A stretch of 64,000 nt of DNA. Source: JAJDNS01 sp963578825. GTDB lineage: Bacteria; Acidobacteriota; Vicinamibacteria; Fen-336. Positions 55,107 to 64,000 of the stretch are shown in pieces. The notes beneath the pieces were generated by a model. That model was given only the letters and a program-made list of their open reading frames with translations. It did no database searches and had not been told where the DNA came from. A program made the translations under genes and the position numbers. Where the stretch lies: NCBI GenBank assembly GCA_963578825.1, contig CAUZDW010000006.1, positions 1 to 64,000 on the forward strand, written 5' to 3'. Each line of letters opens with the position of its first letter. Position 1 is the stretch's first letter.

Positions 55107-55328
55107 CTCACGCCACTCTCGAGGAAGGAGCCGGGAGGGATCCTTGTCGATCCACCGGTCCCATGCAAAGGGCCAACAGACTCTCGTGTGTTCGACGGGC
55201 GTACGTCATTCTCTCCATCCGGGGAGGGCACGCGCAACCCCGAAGGCTCCCGCCGCCCCCGAGCGACCTCGTCCGACCCGTGGATTCCGATACACTTGGG
55301 GCCGGTTCCAGCCCGCAAGCGACACTCC

Positions 55329-56002
<674 letters not shown>

Positions 56003-56006
<4 letters not shown>

Positions 56007-57190
56007 AGGACACGCTCTATCTCGCCTGGCGCTACGTCGCCTATCACCGGGTGAAGACCGCGATCCTCATCGCCTCGATCACGCTCATCGTTTTCCTGCC
56101 GGTGGGCCTCAACGTTCTCGTTGGCCAGAGCGCGGACGAGCTCACGGCTCGCGCCGAGGCGACGCCCCTTCTGGTGGGAGCGAAGGGGAGCCCCCTGGAG
56201 CTCGCCTTGAACTCGCTCTACTTCGACACCGAGCTGCCGGCCCGCTCGACTCACGCCCAGGTCAGCCGCGTCGTGCAGTCGGGGCTGGCCCGTGCAATCC
56301 CTCTCTACGTGCGCTTTCGGGTCCGCGACCAGCCCATCGTCGGCACGACCCTCGACTACTTCGACTTCCGAGGTCTCCGTGTGGCCGAGGGTCGTCAGAT
56401 GGCGGTCCTGGGCGAGTGTGTTCTCGGTGCTCGAGCGGCCCGCCGCCTCGGGGTGGGACCGGGCGGCAGTGTCGTCTCGTCACCCGAGAGCGTTTTCGAC
56501 CTCGCAGGTGTCTACCCGCTCAAGATGAAGGTCGTCGGCGTACTCGAGCCCGCGTTCTCCCCGGACGATCGCGCGGTGTTCGTCGATCTCAAGACGGCCT
56601 GGGTGATCGAGGGCCTGGGCCACGGCCACCAGGATCTCGCCCAGCCGGAGGCCGCAGGGGCGATTCTGGAGCGTGAAGGGAACACCATCCGGGCCAACGC
56701 GTCGTTGGTGCAGTACAACGAGATCACTCGGGAGAACAGGGACTCGTTCCACTTCCACGGGGGCTGCGAGGACTTTCCCATCACGGCCGTCCTCGCAGTG
56801 CCGGAAGACTAGAAAGCGGGGGTGATCCTCCTCGGGCGTTTCCAGGGGCAGGGGGATGCGGAGCAGGCTCAGATCGTGAGACCCGCCGTGGTCATCCGCG
56901 AGTTGCTCGAGACCGTGTTCACCGTCCAGAGCTTCGTCGTGGCCGGAATCCTCCTAGTGAGCATGGCGACTCTGGCCATGGCCGTGCTCGTGCTGATGCT
57001 GTCGCTGCGGCTCAGGCGGCGAGAGATCGAGACGCTGGTCAAGATCGGGGGCTCTCGGGGACGTGTCGCGTTCCTGGTCGCCTCCGAGGCCGCCATCGTT
57101 CTGCTGGTGGGTGCGGCGCTGGCCGGAGGACTCACCGCCCTCACCCACCGCTTCGGCTCCGCGGCAATACGGACGTTCCTGTTGTCGTGA
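56003..57190 (+). CDS. FtsX-family ABC permease with in-frame TAG
   Basis: About 395 codons from GTG 56003, overlapping the ATPase stop. The first helix is TAILIASITLIVFLPVGLNVLV; a periplasmic domain follows (VGTTLDYFDFRGLRVAEGRQ). TAG at 56810-56812 interrupts AVLAVPED/KAGVILLGRFQG; a Gln codon would give PEDQKAG. The last three helices (VVAGILLVSMATLAMAVLVL and the closing pair) match the FtsX/MacB C-terminus (VKIGGSRGRVAFLVASEAAI). Works with the upstream ATPase, next to a ZnuA-like lipoprotein. Confidence 0.82.
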
Positions 57191-57212
57191 GCCTCGAAGA
57201 GGAGCAACCTTC

Positions 57213-58174
57213 ATGAAGATGAAGAGAGCGAAACGAGCCATCCTCGCGTGTTGCGCCGCCGCGATCGCGGCCAGTTGCGGTGGTGGGCCGATCAGGCAGG
57301 GGGAGGCGGCGCGAGCCCCGGTGACACGGGCCCACCGCCGCTCTCCGTCTATGTGGTGAGCTCTCCGCTCGCCTCCTTCGCCGAGCGAATCGGCGGCAGC
57401 GAGGTCTCGGTGACCTTTCCTGCTCCCGCGGATGAAGACCCTGCGCACTGGTCGCCGGACGCAGACACAGTGGCGGACTATCAGGGTGCGGAACTCATCC
57501 TGCTGAACGGTGCGGACTACGCCAAGTGGGTGGCTCGAGCCTCCCTCCCTGGAGCGAGGCTGATCGACACCGGTGTGACCTACGAGGATCGACTGATCCC
57601 ACTCGAGGAGGCGGTCACGCACACCCACGGGCCCGAGGGAGAGCACGCACACGCCGGCGTCGCGTTCACCACGTGGCTCGATCCCACGCTTGCAATCGAG
57701 CAGGCCCACGCCATCGCCGGCGCGTTCGAGAAGGCACGCCCCACGGCCACGACCGACTTCCAGGAAGGGCTCGCCCTGCTAGAGACCGACCTGGGCGCCC
57801 TCGACACCCGGCTCGAGGCGGTGGCGGAGGCCTTCGGGGACCGTCCGGTCGTGTTCTCGCACCCTGTGTACCAGTATCTCGAGCGCCGCTACGGTCTGAA
57901 CGACCGCTCGGTCCACTGGGAGCCCGACGTGGAGCCGAGCGCGCGCGAGTGGGGCCGCTTCGAGGCCCTGCTGGAAGAGCACCCGGCTCGCTGGATGGTG
58001 TGGGAGGGTGAGCCGCTGGCCCCGGTCCGGGCGCGCCTGGAGGAGCTGGGCGTCACGAGCGTCGTTTTCGACCCTTGCGGGAACGTGCCTGAATCCGGAG
58101 ACTTCGTGTCCGCCATGGGCGCCAATGTGGAGCGTCTCGAGGCGACGTGGGCTGGTCTGCGGAGCGGAAGCTGA
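57213..58174 (+). CDS. ZnuA-like metal-binding lipoprotein, frameshifted
   Basis: The start MKMKRAKRAILACCAAAIAA with SCGGG is a lipoprotein signal. Between about 57280 and 57305 one base is missing; after it the protein reads LSVYVVSSPLASFAERIGGS, VSVTFPAPADEDPAHWSPD, and has a His-rich loop HTHGPEGEHAHAG, WLDPTLAIEQAHAI and FSHPVYQYLERR. These are the metal ligands and fold of cluster A-I metal-binding proteins for zinc or manganese. It follows an FtsX permease instead of the usual ZnuB and ZnuC genes. Confidence 0.8.
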
Positions 58175-58279
58175 GCTCTCCTCGAAGCAACCGGCGGCAA
58201 TCGAGGCAGACGCTTGCCTGCATCGTGACTCGTGGAAGTGGAGTCCGAAGGTAGAATCGGGCACACCGGGAGCAAGAGC

Positions 58280-58408
58280 ATGACCAGACTGCTGATCCTC
58301 GTCCTCGCCGCCGCCCTCCAGATGGGCGCCTTCCGCCCGGCCCAGTACAAGAACCGCGACATCGGGAGCCGAGCCTACCTACTCTTCATCTATCGCCAGC
58401 CGGCGTAG
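58280..58408 (+). CDS. 42-residue secreted hypothetical protein
   Basis: ATG 58280 behind GGGAGCAAG encodes MTRLLILVLAAALQMGAFRP then AQYKNRDIGSRAYLLFIYRQ PA, with a signal-like start. It follows the ZnuA-like gene by 105 bases and ends 12 bases before the convergent M1 peptidase. No homologue is recognised; it may be a real small protein or the stump of a longer one. Confidence 0.4.
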   Translation: MTRLLILVLAAALQMGAFRPAQYKNRDIGSRAYLLFIYRQPA

Positions 58409-58420
58409 CGGCGCCCGGAA

Positions 58421-60202
58421 CTAGTCGGCGTATTGGGCCATCACCGCTTCGGAGGCGCGGCGGGACAGCTCGTGGTAGCCGGGGGAGGCTGCGGCGTAGA
58501 TCTTTCGGGCCAGCGCTCGGGTCCGTGGGCTGGCGCCCATCGCCTTGTAGAGCGGACGCAGGTACTTCATGCGACCGACGCGGAGAAGCACCTCGCCCAC
58601 GCGGCGAAAGACCGGCTCGTAGTCGGACGACGCGCCAATCGTCAGCCACTCCACGAGGATCTCGTAGTTGCCACGGGAGGTGAGATCCATCGCATCGTCC
58701 AGCCAGGCGCAGGCGTCGTGGTCGAGGGTCCGGGGGAGGTGTTGCAAATAGACGAGCATCTCTGCGGGCGACCAGCCTTCGATCTGCGCCCGGGTGGGAC
58801 GCTCACCCGCCGAAAAGCCGCCGGCCAGCGCGGTCAGGGCCTCGAGCTGGCCGGATCGGAAGACCGGCGCGTTCCTGGGCATGCCCGGCTCATAGAGCCA
58901 GGCCTGGGCGTCCACTTTCTCTGCCAGCCCGGGGAGCTCTTTCTCGACGAGCTCCAGGAACTCCTCGGTGGTGATCGAGGTGAAGCGGAACTTCTCGATG
59001 TAGCGACGAATGAAGGCATCGAAGCGCTCGCGACCGGTGGTCTGCTCCAGGAGGGCCAGGAACCGGGACCCCTTCTCGTATGGAATCGAGGAGTAGACGT
59101 CGTCGGGATTGGTGCCCTCGAGATCGTTCCGCAGACGGGTCACGGCAGCCTTCGCTCCGAACCGCTCGAACTCCGCCGCGAGGGCCTGCTCGCCGATGGC
59201 CCAGGCCAGGACGGCGGCGTCTCTCCCGCGAAGCGCCTCGACGATCCGGCGCTCGGCCCAGACCGTGGCCCCCTCGTTCAGCCAGAAGTGGTCGACGCTG
59301 GCGTTCGTGACGAGGTTCCCGGTCCAGGAGTGCGCCAGCTCGTGAGCCACCACGTCCACGAGCGAGCGGTCGCCCGCCAGGAGGGTCGGCGTCAGGAACG
59401 TCAAGCGCGGGTTCTCCATCCCCCCGTAGGGAAACGAGGGCGGCAGCACGATCATGTCGTAGCGGTCCCACTCGTAGGGACCGAACAGCTCTTCCGCCGT
59501 CGTGATCATCTCCTCGATCTCGGCGAACTCGTGTGCCGCGGCGTCCAGCGTGGCCGGCTCGGCCCACACCCGTGAGCGGGGCGAGATGTCGTGGGAGGAC
59601 AGGTCCCCCACAGCCAGCGCGATGAGATACGTCGGGATGGACTGCGGCATGTCGAAGAGGAACGTGCGCGTCCCGGGCCGGTCTCCGGGCTGCTCTCCAA
59701 CCGAGCCCGCCGACATGACCGCCGTCAGGTCCTTCGGCACCGTGATGGCGGCCCGGTAGGTGACTCGGGCGCGCGGCGAGTCCTGCACGGGCATGCAGGT
59801 GCGGGCGTGGATCGGCTGGAAGTGCGAGAAGAGGAACGGGTGGCGCTTCCCCTCGGTCTGGGCCGGGTCGAGCCACTGGAGTCCGAGAGCCTCGATGGCC
59901 GACGAGTACTCGATGGTGAACCGTCGGGTTCCCGGGGGCAGATCGAGGCGGAGGCGACGCCCGAGGATCGGCTCTTCATCGGCCAGCTCGAAAGGGATCT
60001 CCGTCCCATCCTCGCTTTCCACCGAGTACACGTCGAGACCCTTCGTATCGAGATCCAGGGGACCCGAGGAGGGCTCACCCAGGTCGAGAAGAGCCCACCC
60101 GTCGAGGCCACGGCCTTCGAAGTCCACCTCCAGCTCCAGGCCGAGGTGCCGTGTGCTTGGCTGAGCGTCGTCAAAGTAGGAGTGTGGGTCGGTCCGGGCC
60201 AT
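58421..60202 (-). CDS. M1 family aminopeptidase (leukotriene-A4-hydrolase-like)
   Basis: 593 residues. The exopeptidase motif is YGGMENPRLTFLT, the zinc site VVAHELAHSWTGN with the third ligand Glu in FWLNEGATVW, and a Tyr proton donor lies in DVYSSIPYEKGSRFL. The C-terminal helical domain (about 480-593) resembles the LTA4 hydrolase C-terminus. There is no signal sequence, so it trims peptides in the cytoplasm. Stands alone, divergent from the APC permease. Confidence 0.94.
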   Translation of the reverse strand: MARTDPHSYFDDAQPSTRHLGLELEVDFEGRGLDGWALLDLGEPSSGPLDLDTKGLDVYSVESEDGTEIPFELADEEPILGRRLRLDLPPGTRRFTIEYSSAIEALGLQWLDPAQTEGKRHPFLFSHFQPIHARTCMPVQDSPRARVTYRAAITVPKDLTAVMSAGSVGEQPGDRPGTRTFLFDMPQSIPTYLIALAVGDLSSHDISPRSRVWAEPATLDAAAHEFAEIEEMITTAEELFGPYEWDRYDMIVLPPSFPYGGMENPRLTFLTPTLLAGDRSLVDVVAHELAHSWTGNLVTNASVDHFWLNEGATVWAERRIVEALRGRDAAVLAWAIGEQALAAEFERFGAKAAVTRLRNDLEGTNPDDVYSSIPYEKGSRFLALLEQTTGRERFDAFIRRYIEKFRFTSITTEEFLELVEKELPGLAEKVDAQAWLYEPGMPRNAPVFRSGQLEALTALAGGFSAGERPTRAQIEGWSPAEMLVYLQHLPRTLDHDACAWLDDAMDLTSRGNYEILVEWLTIGASSDYEPVFRRVGEVLLRVGRMKYLRPLYKAMGASPRTRALARKIYAAASPGYHELSRRASEAVMAQYAD

Positions 60203-60287
60203 GCAGTGGCCTCCTTTCGCGGGCCTGAGGATACTACCGGCCCGCCCCGGGGAGCGAAGCCCTCCTTATGATAGGGTGCCCGGCATT

Positions 60288-61667
60288 GTGACAAGCGAAA
60301 CTGGTCCGCGGCTCCGCCGCCATCTCGGCACCCTGAACGCCACGACCGTCAACATGTCCAACATGGTCGGGATTGGCCCGTTCATCGCCATACCGCTGAT
60401 CCTGGTCACCCTGGGGGGGCCCCACTCCTACCTGGCCTGGCTGGTCGGGGTTGTGATCGCCATTGCCGACGGCCTGGTGGTGGCCGAGCTGGGCGCGGCG
60501 CTTCCGGCCTCCGGAGGGACCTACGTCTTCCTGCGCGAAGGCTTCGGTCCCAAGAAATGGGGCCGATTCCTGGCTTTCCTGTTCGTCTGGCAGATCCTGT
60601 TTGCGGGCCCGCTGGAGATCGCCAGTGGGAACATCGGCCTGGTCCACTACCTGAAGGTGTTCTGGCCGTCGATGAGCGACCTGCAGATGAAGCTGACAGC
60701 GGCCTCGATCTGTGTCCTCCTGATCTTCGCCCTCTACCGCAAGATCACCGACATCGCGAAGATCATGCTGGGCCTGTGGATCGTAATGATCGGGACCACG
60801 GGATGGGTCATCATCACCGGGTTCCTGAACTTCAACCCGGCCCTGGCCTTCGACCTGCCGCCGGATGCCTTCACGCTGAATTTCGATTTCGTTCGAGGCC
60901 TGGGCCAGGGGACGGCGAACGTCCTTTACCTCTTCCTCGGCTACTACCAGGTCTGCTACCTGGGTGGCGAGGTCAAGAACCCCGGGAAGACGATTCCCCG
61001 GGCGGTGGTGTTGTCGATCCTCGGCGTCACGCTGATCGACGTGTCGATCTCGTTCGGGTTCATCGGCGTAGTGCCCTGGCGGGAAGCCATGGAGTCCGAG
61101 TATCTGGGCGCCCTGTTCATGAGGCGCGTCTACGGGCCGTGGGCGGAGAGCCTGCTGGCCGGCCTGATCGTCATAACGGCCTTCGCCTCGATCTTCGCGC
61201 TGCTCCTGGGCTACTCCCGCGTGCCCTACGCGGCCGCCAAGGACGGAGTGTTCTTCAAATGGCTGGGCGAGCTCCACCCGACCAAGGAGTTCCCCCACCG
61301 CTCGCTGCTCCTGATCGGCGCTGGTGCGATCGTCGCGAGCTTCTTCAGCCTGGAACAAGTCATCCTGGCTTTGATGGCGGCCCGGATCCTGATTCAGTTC
61401 ATCGGCCACACGCTGGCGCTCTTCCTGATCCGCGCCAACCGGCCCGACATCGAGCGGCCCTTCAAGATGTGGCTCTATCCGCTTCCGGCCATGATCTCCC
61501 TGGCCGGGTACATCTTCGTCTTCTCGACTCTGGGGCTCCGCTTCATCCTGTTCGGTCTCCTGACCCTGGTGCTCGGCGCGATCGTCTATCTCTTCCTCGC
61601 GAAGAGCCAGGGCGAATGGCCCTTTGCGCCGGATGAGAACGCTGCCCCGTCAACCCCGTCATCCTGA
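60288..61667 (+). CDS. APC-family amino acid permease
   Basis: 459 residues from GTG 60288. Twelve helices are predicted. The first unwound helix has NMVGIGPFIAIPLILVTLGG and helix 3 has ELGAALPASGGTYVFLREGF, both amino-acid-polyamine-organocation signatures. Helix 6 region GTANVLYLFLGYYQVCYLGG and EVKNPGKTIPRAVVLSILGV are also typical. It imports or exchanges amino acids, with specificity unclear. It converges on the OmpA-family gene with 6 bases between stops. Confidence 0.9.
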   Translation: MTSETGPRLRRHLGTLNATTVNMSNMVGIGPFIAIPLILVTLGGPHSYLAWLVGVVIAIADGLVVAELGAALPASGGTYVFLREGFGPKKWGRFLAFLFVWQILFAGPLEIASGNIGLVHYLKVFWPSMSDLQMKLTAASICVLLIFALYRKITDIAKIMLGLWIVMIGTTGWVIITGFLNFNPALAFDLPPDAFTLNFDFVRGLGQGTANVLYLFLGYYQVCYLGGEVKNPGKTIPRAVVLSILGVTLIDVSISFGFIGVVPWREAMESEYLGALFMRRVYGPWAESLLAGLIVITAFASIFALLLGYSRVPYAAAKDGVFFKWLGELHPTKEFPHRSLLLIGAGAIVASFFSLEQVILALMAARILIQFIGHTLALFLIRANRPDIERPFKMWLYPLPAMISLAGYIFVFSTLGLRFILFGLLTLVLGAIVYLFLAKSQGEWPFAPDENAAPSTPSS

Positions 61668-61673
61668 GGAGCT

Positions 61674-62416
61674 TCACCGTTGGGCACGCGACGAAGGATC
61701 TGACGAGCCCGCTGACCCTTCCGGGCCGAGGAGGATCTCGATCCGGCGATTCTGGCGGCGGCCCTCCTCGGTGTCGTTGGACGTCGGGGCCGGTACTGCG
61801 ACCGCGCGGCGGCCGAGAGAACAGCCGGGTCGACGCCGGCCTCGTCCTGCAGAACGCGCACAACATGCGTGGCGCGGCCGGCGGAGAGCTCCCAGTTCGT
61901 CGGGTATCGCGCGGCGAGCGCTCCTCGAATGGGCACGTTGTCCGTATGACCCTGGACCTCGATCGAGCGGCCCTGGGTCTTCCGCAGGACGTTTGCCACC
62001 TTGATCAGAATGGCGACACCCTCGGGTTTGAGCTCGGACTCTCCTGAGTCGAACAGGACCTCGTCGATCATCTCGACTCGTAGCTGATCCCGGATCTGCT
62101 CGACCTGCACCTGCTTGTCCGCGATCTCCTGCTCCAACTCGCTCATGAGCTCGTTCTGGGCGGAGTGGAGCCGGTCGAGCTCGCTCTCTTTCTCCGCCAC
62201 CGCCTGCTGGAGCTCCGCGCTCGAGTGCTCAAGCCGCTCACGGATCGCGTCGAGGTCCGCAGCCCGAGTCCGGTACGTCGCAGCGTCCTGGCGTGCTGCC
62301 ACCAGCTGCTCACGGGTCGCGTCGAGCTCCGTCTTCTGCTCGCCGAAGAGCCAGTAGCCGAGGACGCCGCCGGCCACGAGGAGGAGCGTCAGGAGCCCGA
62401 TAATCCACTTGGTCAT
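61674..62416 (-). CDS. OmpA-family peptidoglycan-associated protein, frameshifted near the end
   Basis: Start MTKWIIGLLTLLLVAGGVLG anchors it in the inner membrane. A coiled coil (about 30-115, TREQLVAARQDAATYRTRAA onward) leads to the OmpA domain: VLFDSGESELKPEGVAIL, GHTDNVPI and YPTNWELSAGRATHVVRVL. Near 61785-61795 the frame slips by one base; the proper end is TSNDTEEGRRQNRRIEILLG and stops at TGA 61674-61676. The MotB-like plan suggests peptidoglycan contact. Divergent from the downstream esterase gene. Confidence 0.85.
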
Positions 62417-62612
62417 GTTCGCCTCCCGGTCGAGTGGCCCCCATTGTCTCAGACGGCGGGACGTGGCTCCGTGACGGAAACCACTCCACGCCGGAGACGA
62501 GACGTCTCGGAGTCCAGAGCCCCTCCCAACGTCGCCCCTCCAAGGACGGGCGCCTCCTCCCCGAGTGGTAGACTCGCCCGGCGCCGGTGGGCGCAGGGGG
62601 AGGACGCCGGCC

Positions 62613-64000
62613 ATGACCAGTCCGAGGACCCTTCGTGCGGGCGGGGCGATTCTCATGTTGCTGGTGAGCCTCAGCCCTCTCCCGCCGGGTCAGCGGGCTG
62701 ACGAGGGAGAGGGCGGCGGGCTCCGTTTCGAGATCCGCTTCGGGCCCGAGCAGTCCGCCGACGCCCTGGATGGGCGGATGCTCCTGATGCTCTCGACGGA
62801 CGACAGCAAGGAGCCTCGGTTCCAGATCGTCGACGGACCGGCGACCCAGCTCGCTTTCGGCATCGACGTGGAGGGCCTCGAGCCCAGCCAGGCGGCCGTG
62901 ATCGGCGAAGGCGTGCTCGGCTACCCTGTCGACAGCCTCGCGGAGCTGCCCGCGGGCCAGTACATCGTCCAGGCGCTGCTCCATCGTTACGAGACGTTCC
63001 ATCGCGCGGACGGCCACACCTTGAAGCTCCCCATGGACCGCGGAGAGGGCCAGCAGTGGAACGAGGCGCCTGGAAACCTCTACAGCTTGCCGCGCTCAGT
63101 GATGATCGACCCCGCCGGGGGAGGAGTCGTCGAGATCGTGATGGACCAGGTCATCCCACCCATCACCGATCCCCCGACGACGAAGTACATCAAGCACGAG
63201 AGGATCCAGAGCCGGCTCCTCACGGAGTTCTGGGGTCGTCCGATGTTCCTCGGGGCCCACGTGCTGTTGCCGGAGGGCTTCGACGAGCACCCGGGGGCGC
63301 GGTACCCTCTGGCCATCTTCCACGGTCACTTCCACCACGACTTCGGTGGCTTCCGCGAGGACCCCCCGGACCCCGACCTCGAGCCCGAGCACAGCGAACG
63401 GTTCGACTGGCCGGCGTACAACCGGACCGAGCAGGAGCACGCGCACCAGTTCTACAACGAGTGGACCGGCCCCGACTTCCCGCGGATGATCATCATCGAG
63501 ATCCAGCACGCCAACCCCTACTACGACGACTCGTACGCCGTGAACTCGGCGAACGTGGGGCCCTACGGCGACGCGATCACCTACGAGCTCATTCCGTACA
63601 TCGAGAAGAAGTACCGCGGCATCGGTGAGGGCTGGGCGCGCTTCCTGTACGGAGGATCCACCGGCGGCTGGGAGGCTCTGGGCGTGCAGGTCCTGTACCC
63701 CGACGAGTACAACGGGTGCTTTGCGGCCTGTCCCGATCCCATCGACTTCCGCGCCTACACCGTGGTGGACATCTACGAGGACGAGAACGCCTACTACGTC
63801 GACAGCGAGTGGAAGAAGACACTGCGGCCGGCTCACCGGGACTATCTGGGTCACCTGACGACCACGCTCGAGGAGACGAACCACCGCGAGCTCGTCCTGG
63901 GGACGAAGGGCCGTTCCGGCCAGCAGTGGGACATCTGGGAGGCCGTCTACTCCCCCGTGGGCCCCGACGGCTACCCCAGGAGACTTTGGGACAAGCGCAC
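62613..64000 (+). CDS. Exported alpha/beta-hydrolase, esterase-like, incomplete at right edge
   Basis: ATG 62613 follows GGGGGAGG and opens a frame that runs beyond the window (462 codons here). A signal (AILMLLVSLSPLPPGQRADE) is followed by a sandwich-like N-terminal domain (FEIRFGPEQSADALDGRMLL). The hydrolase part has YPLAIFHGHFHHDFGGF, the nucleophile elbow LYGGSTGGWEALGVQVL and a catalytic-acid region CPDPIDFRAYTVVDIY. It resembles esterase-D-type (PF00756) enzymes. The substrate is unknown, and the catalytic His lies beyond the window. Confidence 0.75.
   Translation, partial: MTSPRTLRAGGAILMLLVSLSPLPPGQRADEGEGGGLRFEIRFGPEQSADALDGRMLLMLSTDDSKEPRFQIVDGPATQLAFGIDVEGLEPSQAAVIGEGVLGYPVDSLAELPAGQYIVQALLHRYETFHRADGHTLKLPMDRGEGQQWNEAPGNLYSLPRSVMIDPAGGGVVEIVMDQVIPPITDPPTTKYIKHERIQSRLLTEFWGRPMFLGAHVLLPEGFDEHPGARYPLAIFHGHFHHDFGGFREDPPDPDLEPEHSERFDWPAYNRTEQEHAHQFYNEWTGPDFPRMIIIEIQHANPYYDDSYAVNSANVGPYGDAITYELIPYIEKKYRGIGEGWARFLYGGSTGGWEALGVQVLYPDEYNGCFAACPDPIDFRAYTVVDIYEDENAYYVDSEWKKTLRPAHRDYLGHLTTTLEETNHRELVLGTKGRSGQQWDIWEAVYSPVGPDGYPRRLWDKR

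Overview
This 64-kb window is high-GC bacterial chromosome, roughly two thirds G+C by eye, with no rRNA, tRNA, CRISPR or complete insertion sequence that I can see. The gene content points to Acidobacteriota or a neighbouring environmental phylum: an Hanks-type kinase fused to TolB/WD40-like repeats, a DUF1549/DUF1553 plus DUF1501 pair, PEGA and PilZ proteins, a double-domain M16 peptidase, an Npt-type nucleotide exchanger and many TolB-like or outer-membrane proteins. This placement is inference from gene families only.

Layout. 0-11 kb: exported proteins, ZIP metal transporter, MsrB, a kinase-TolB receptor, and an MlaE-MlaF-MlaD lipid transport operon. 11-22 kb: a double PilZ protein, then a leftward serC-rsgA-hemH-SDR operon, a Fis-type regulator, a broken phytase-like gene, a small glutaredoxin-like selenoprotein, a ketoacyl synthase and a MacA/MacB chimera. 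22-35 kb: M16 peptidase, PiT phosphate permease, a sulfur-carrier cysteine operon (cysM-mec-cysO::moeZ) behind a Cys-codon leader peptide, a truncated kinase, YjbQ, SMP-30, a 2OG oxygenase and surE. 35-43 kb: aminotransferase plus CoA-acylating semialdehyde dehydrogenase, a ferredoxin-MBL protein, PEGA protein, a graveyard of gene fragments and a rhodanese whose catalytic Cys codon is TGA. 43-64 kb: the PSD1/DUF1501 pair, acid phosphatase-like protein, nucleotide transporter, truncated Omp85 protein, an ABC-FtsX-ZnuA set, M1 aminopeptidase, APC permease, OmpA-family protein and a partial esterase.

The most interesting content is translational recoding. Two genes carry an in-frame TGA exactly at the expected catalytic Cys of a thiol enzyme: a UPYT glutaredoxin-like protein (TGA at 18590-18592, minus strand) and a two-domain sulfurtransferase (TGA at 42966-42968). 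Each has a hairpin whose apical loop lies 19-23 nt after the UGA; in the sulfurtransferase the loop is GGUCU, the sequence I recall from the E. coli fdhF SECIS. The second highlight is the cysteine operon, in which a CysO-like sulfur carrier is fused in front of its own MoeZ-type activating enzyme, beside a JAMM protease that could release it, and which is preceded by a 13-residue leader with two Cys codons and a terminator-like hairpin.

A caution applies throughout. About ten genes contain a single-base frameshift, several at G or C runs, and seven contain an in-frame stop that one transition would explain. Several others are truncated or joined to unrelated tails. This looks like residual consensus error plus assembly joins, or real decay; the raw reads would decide. 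The two selenocysteine candidates do not fit that error pattern, because Cys to TGA needs a transversion.
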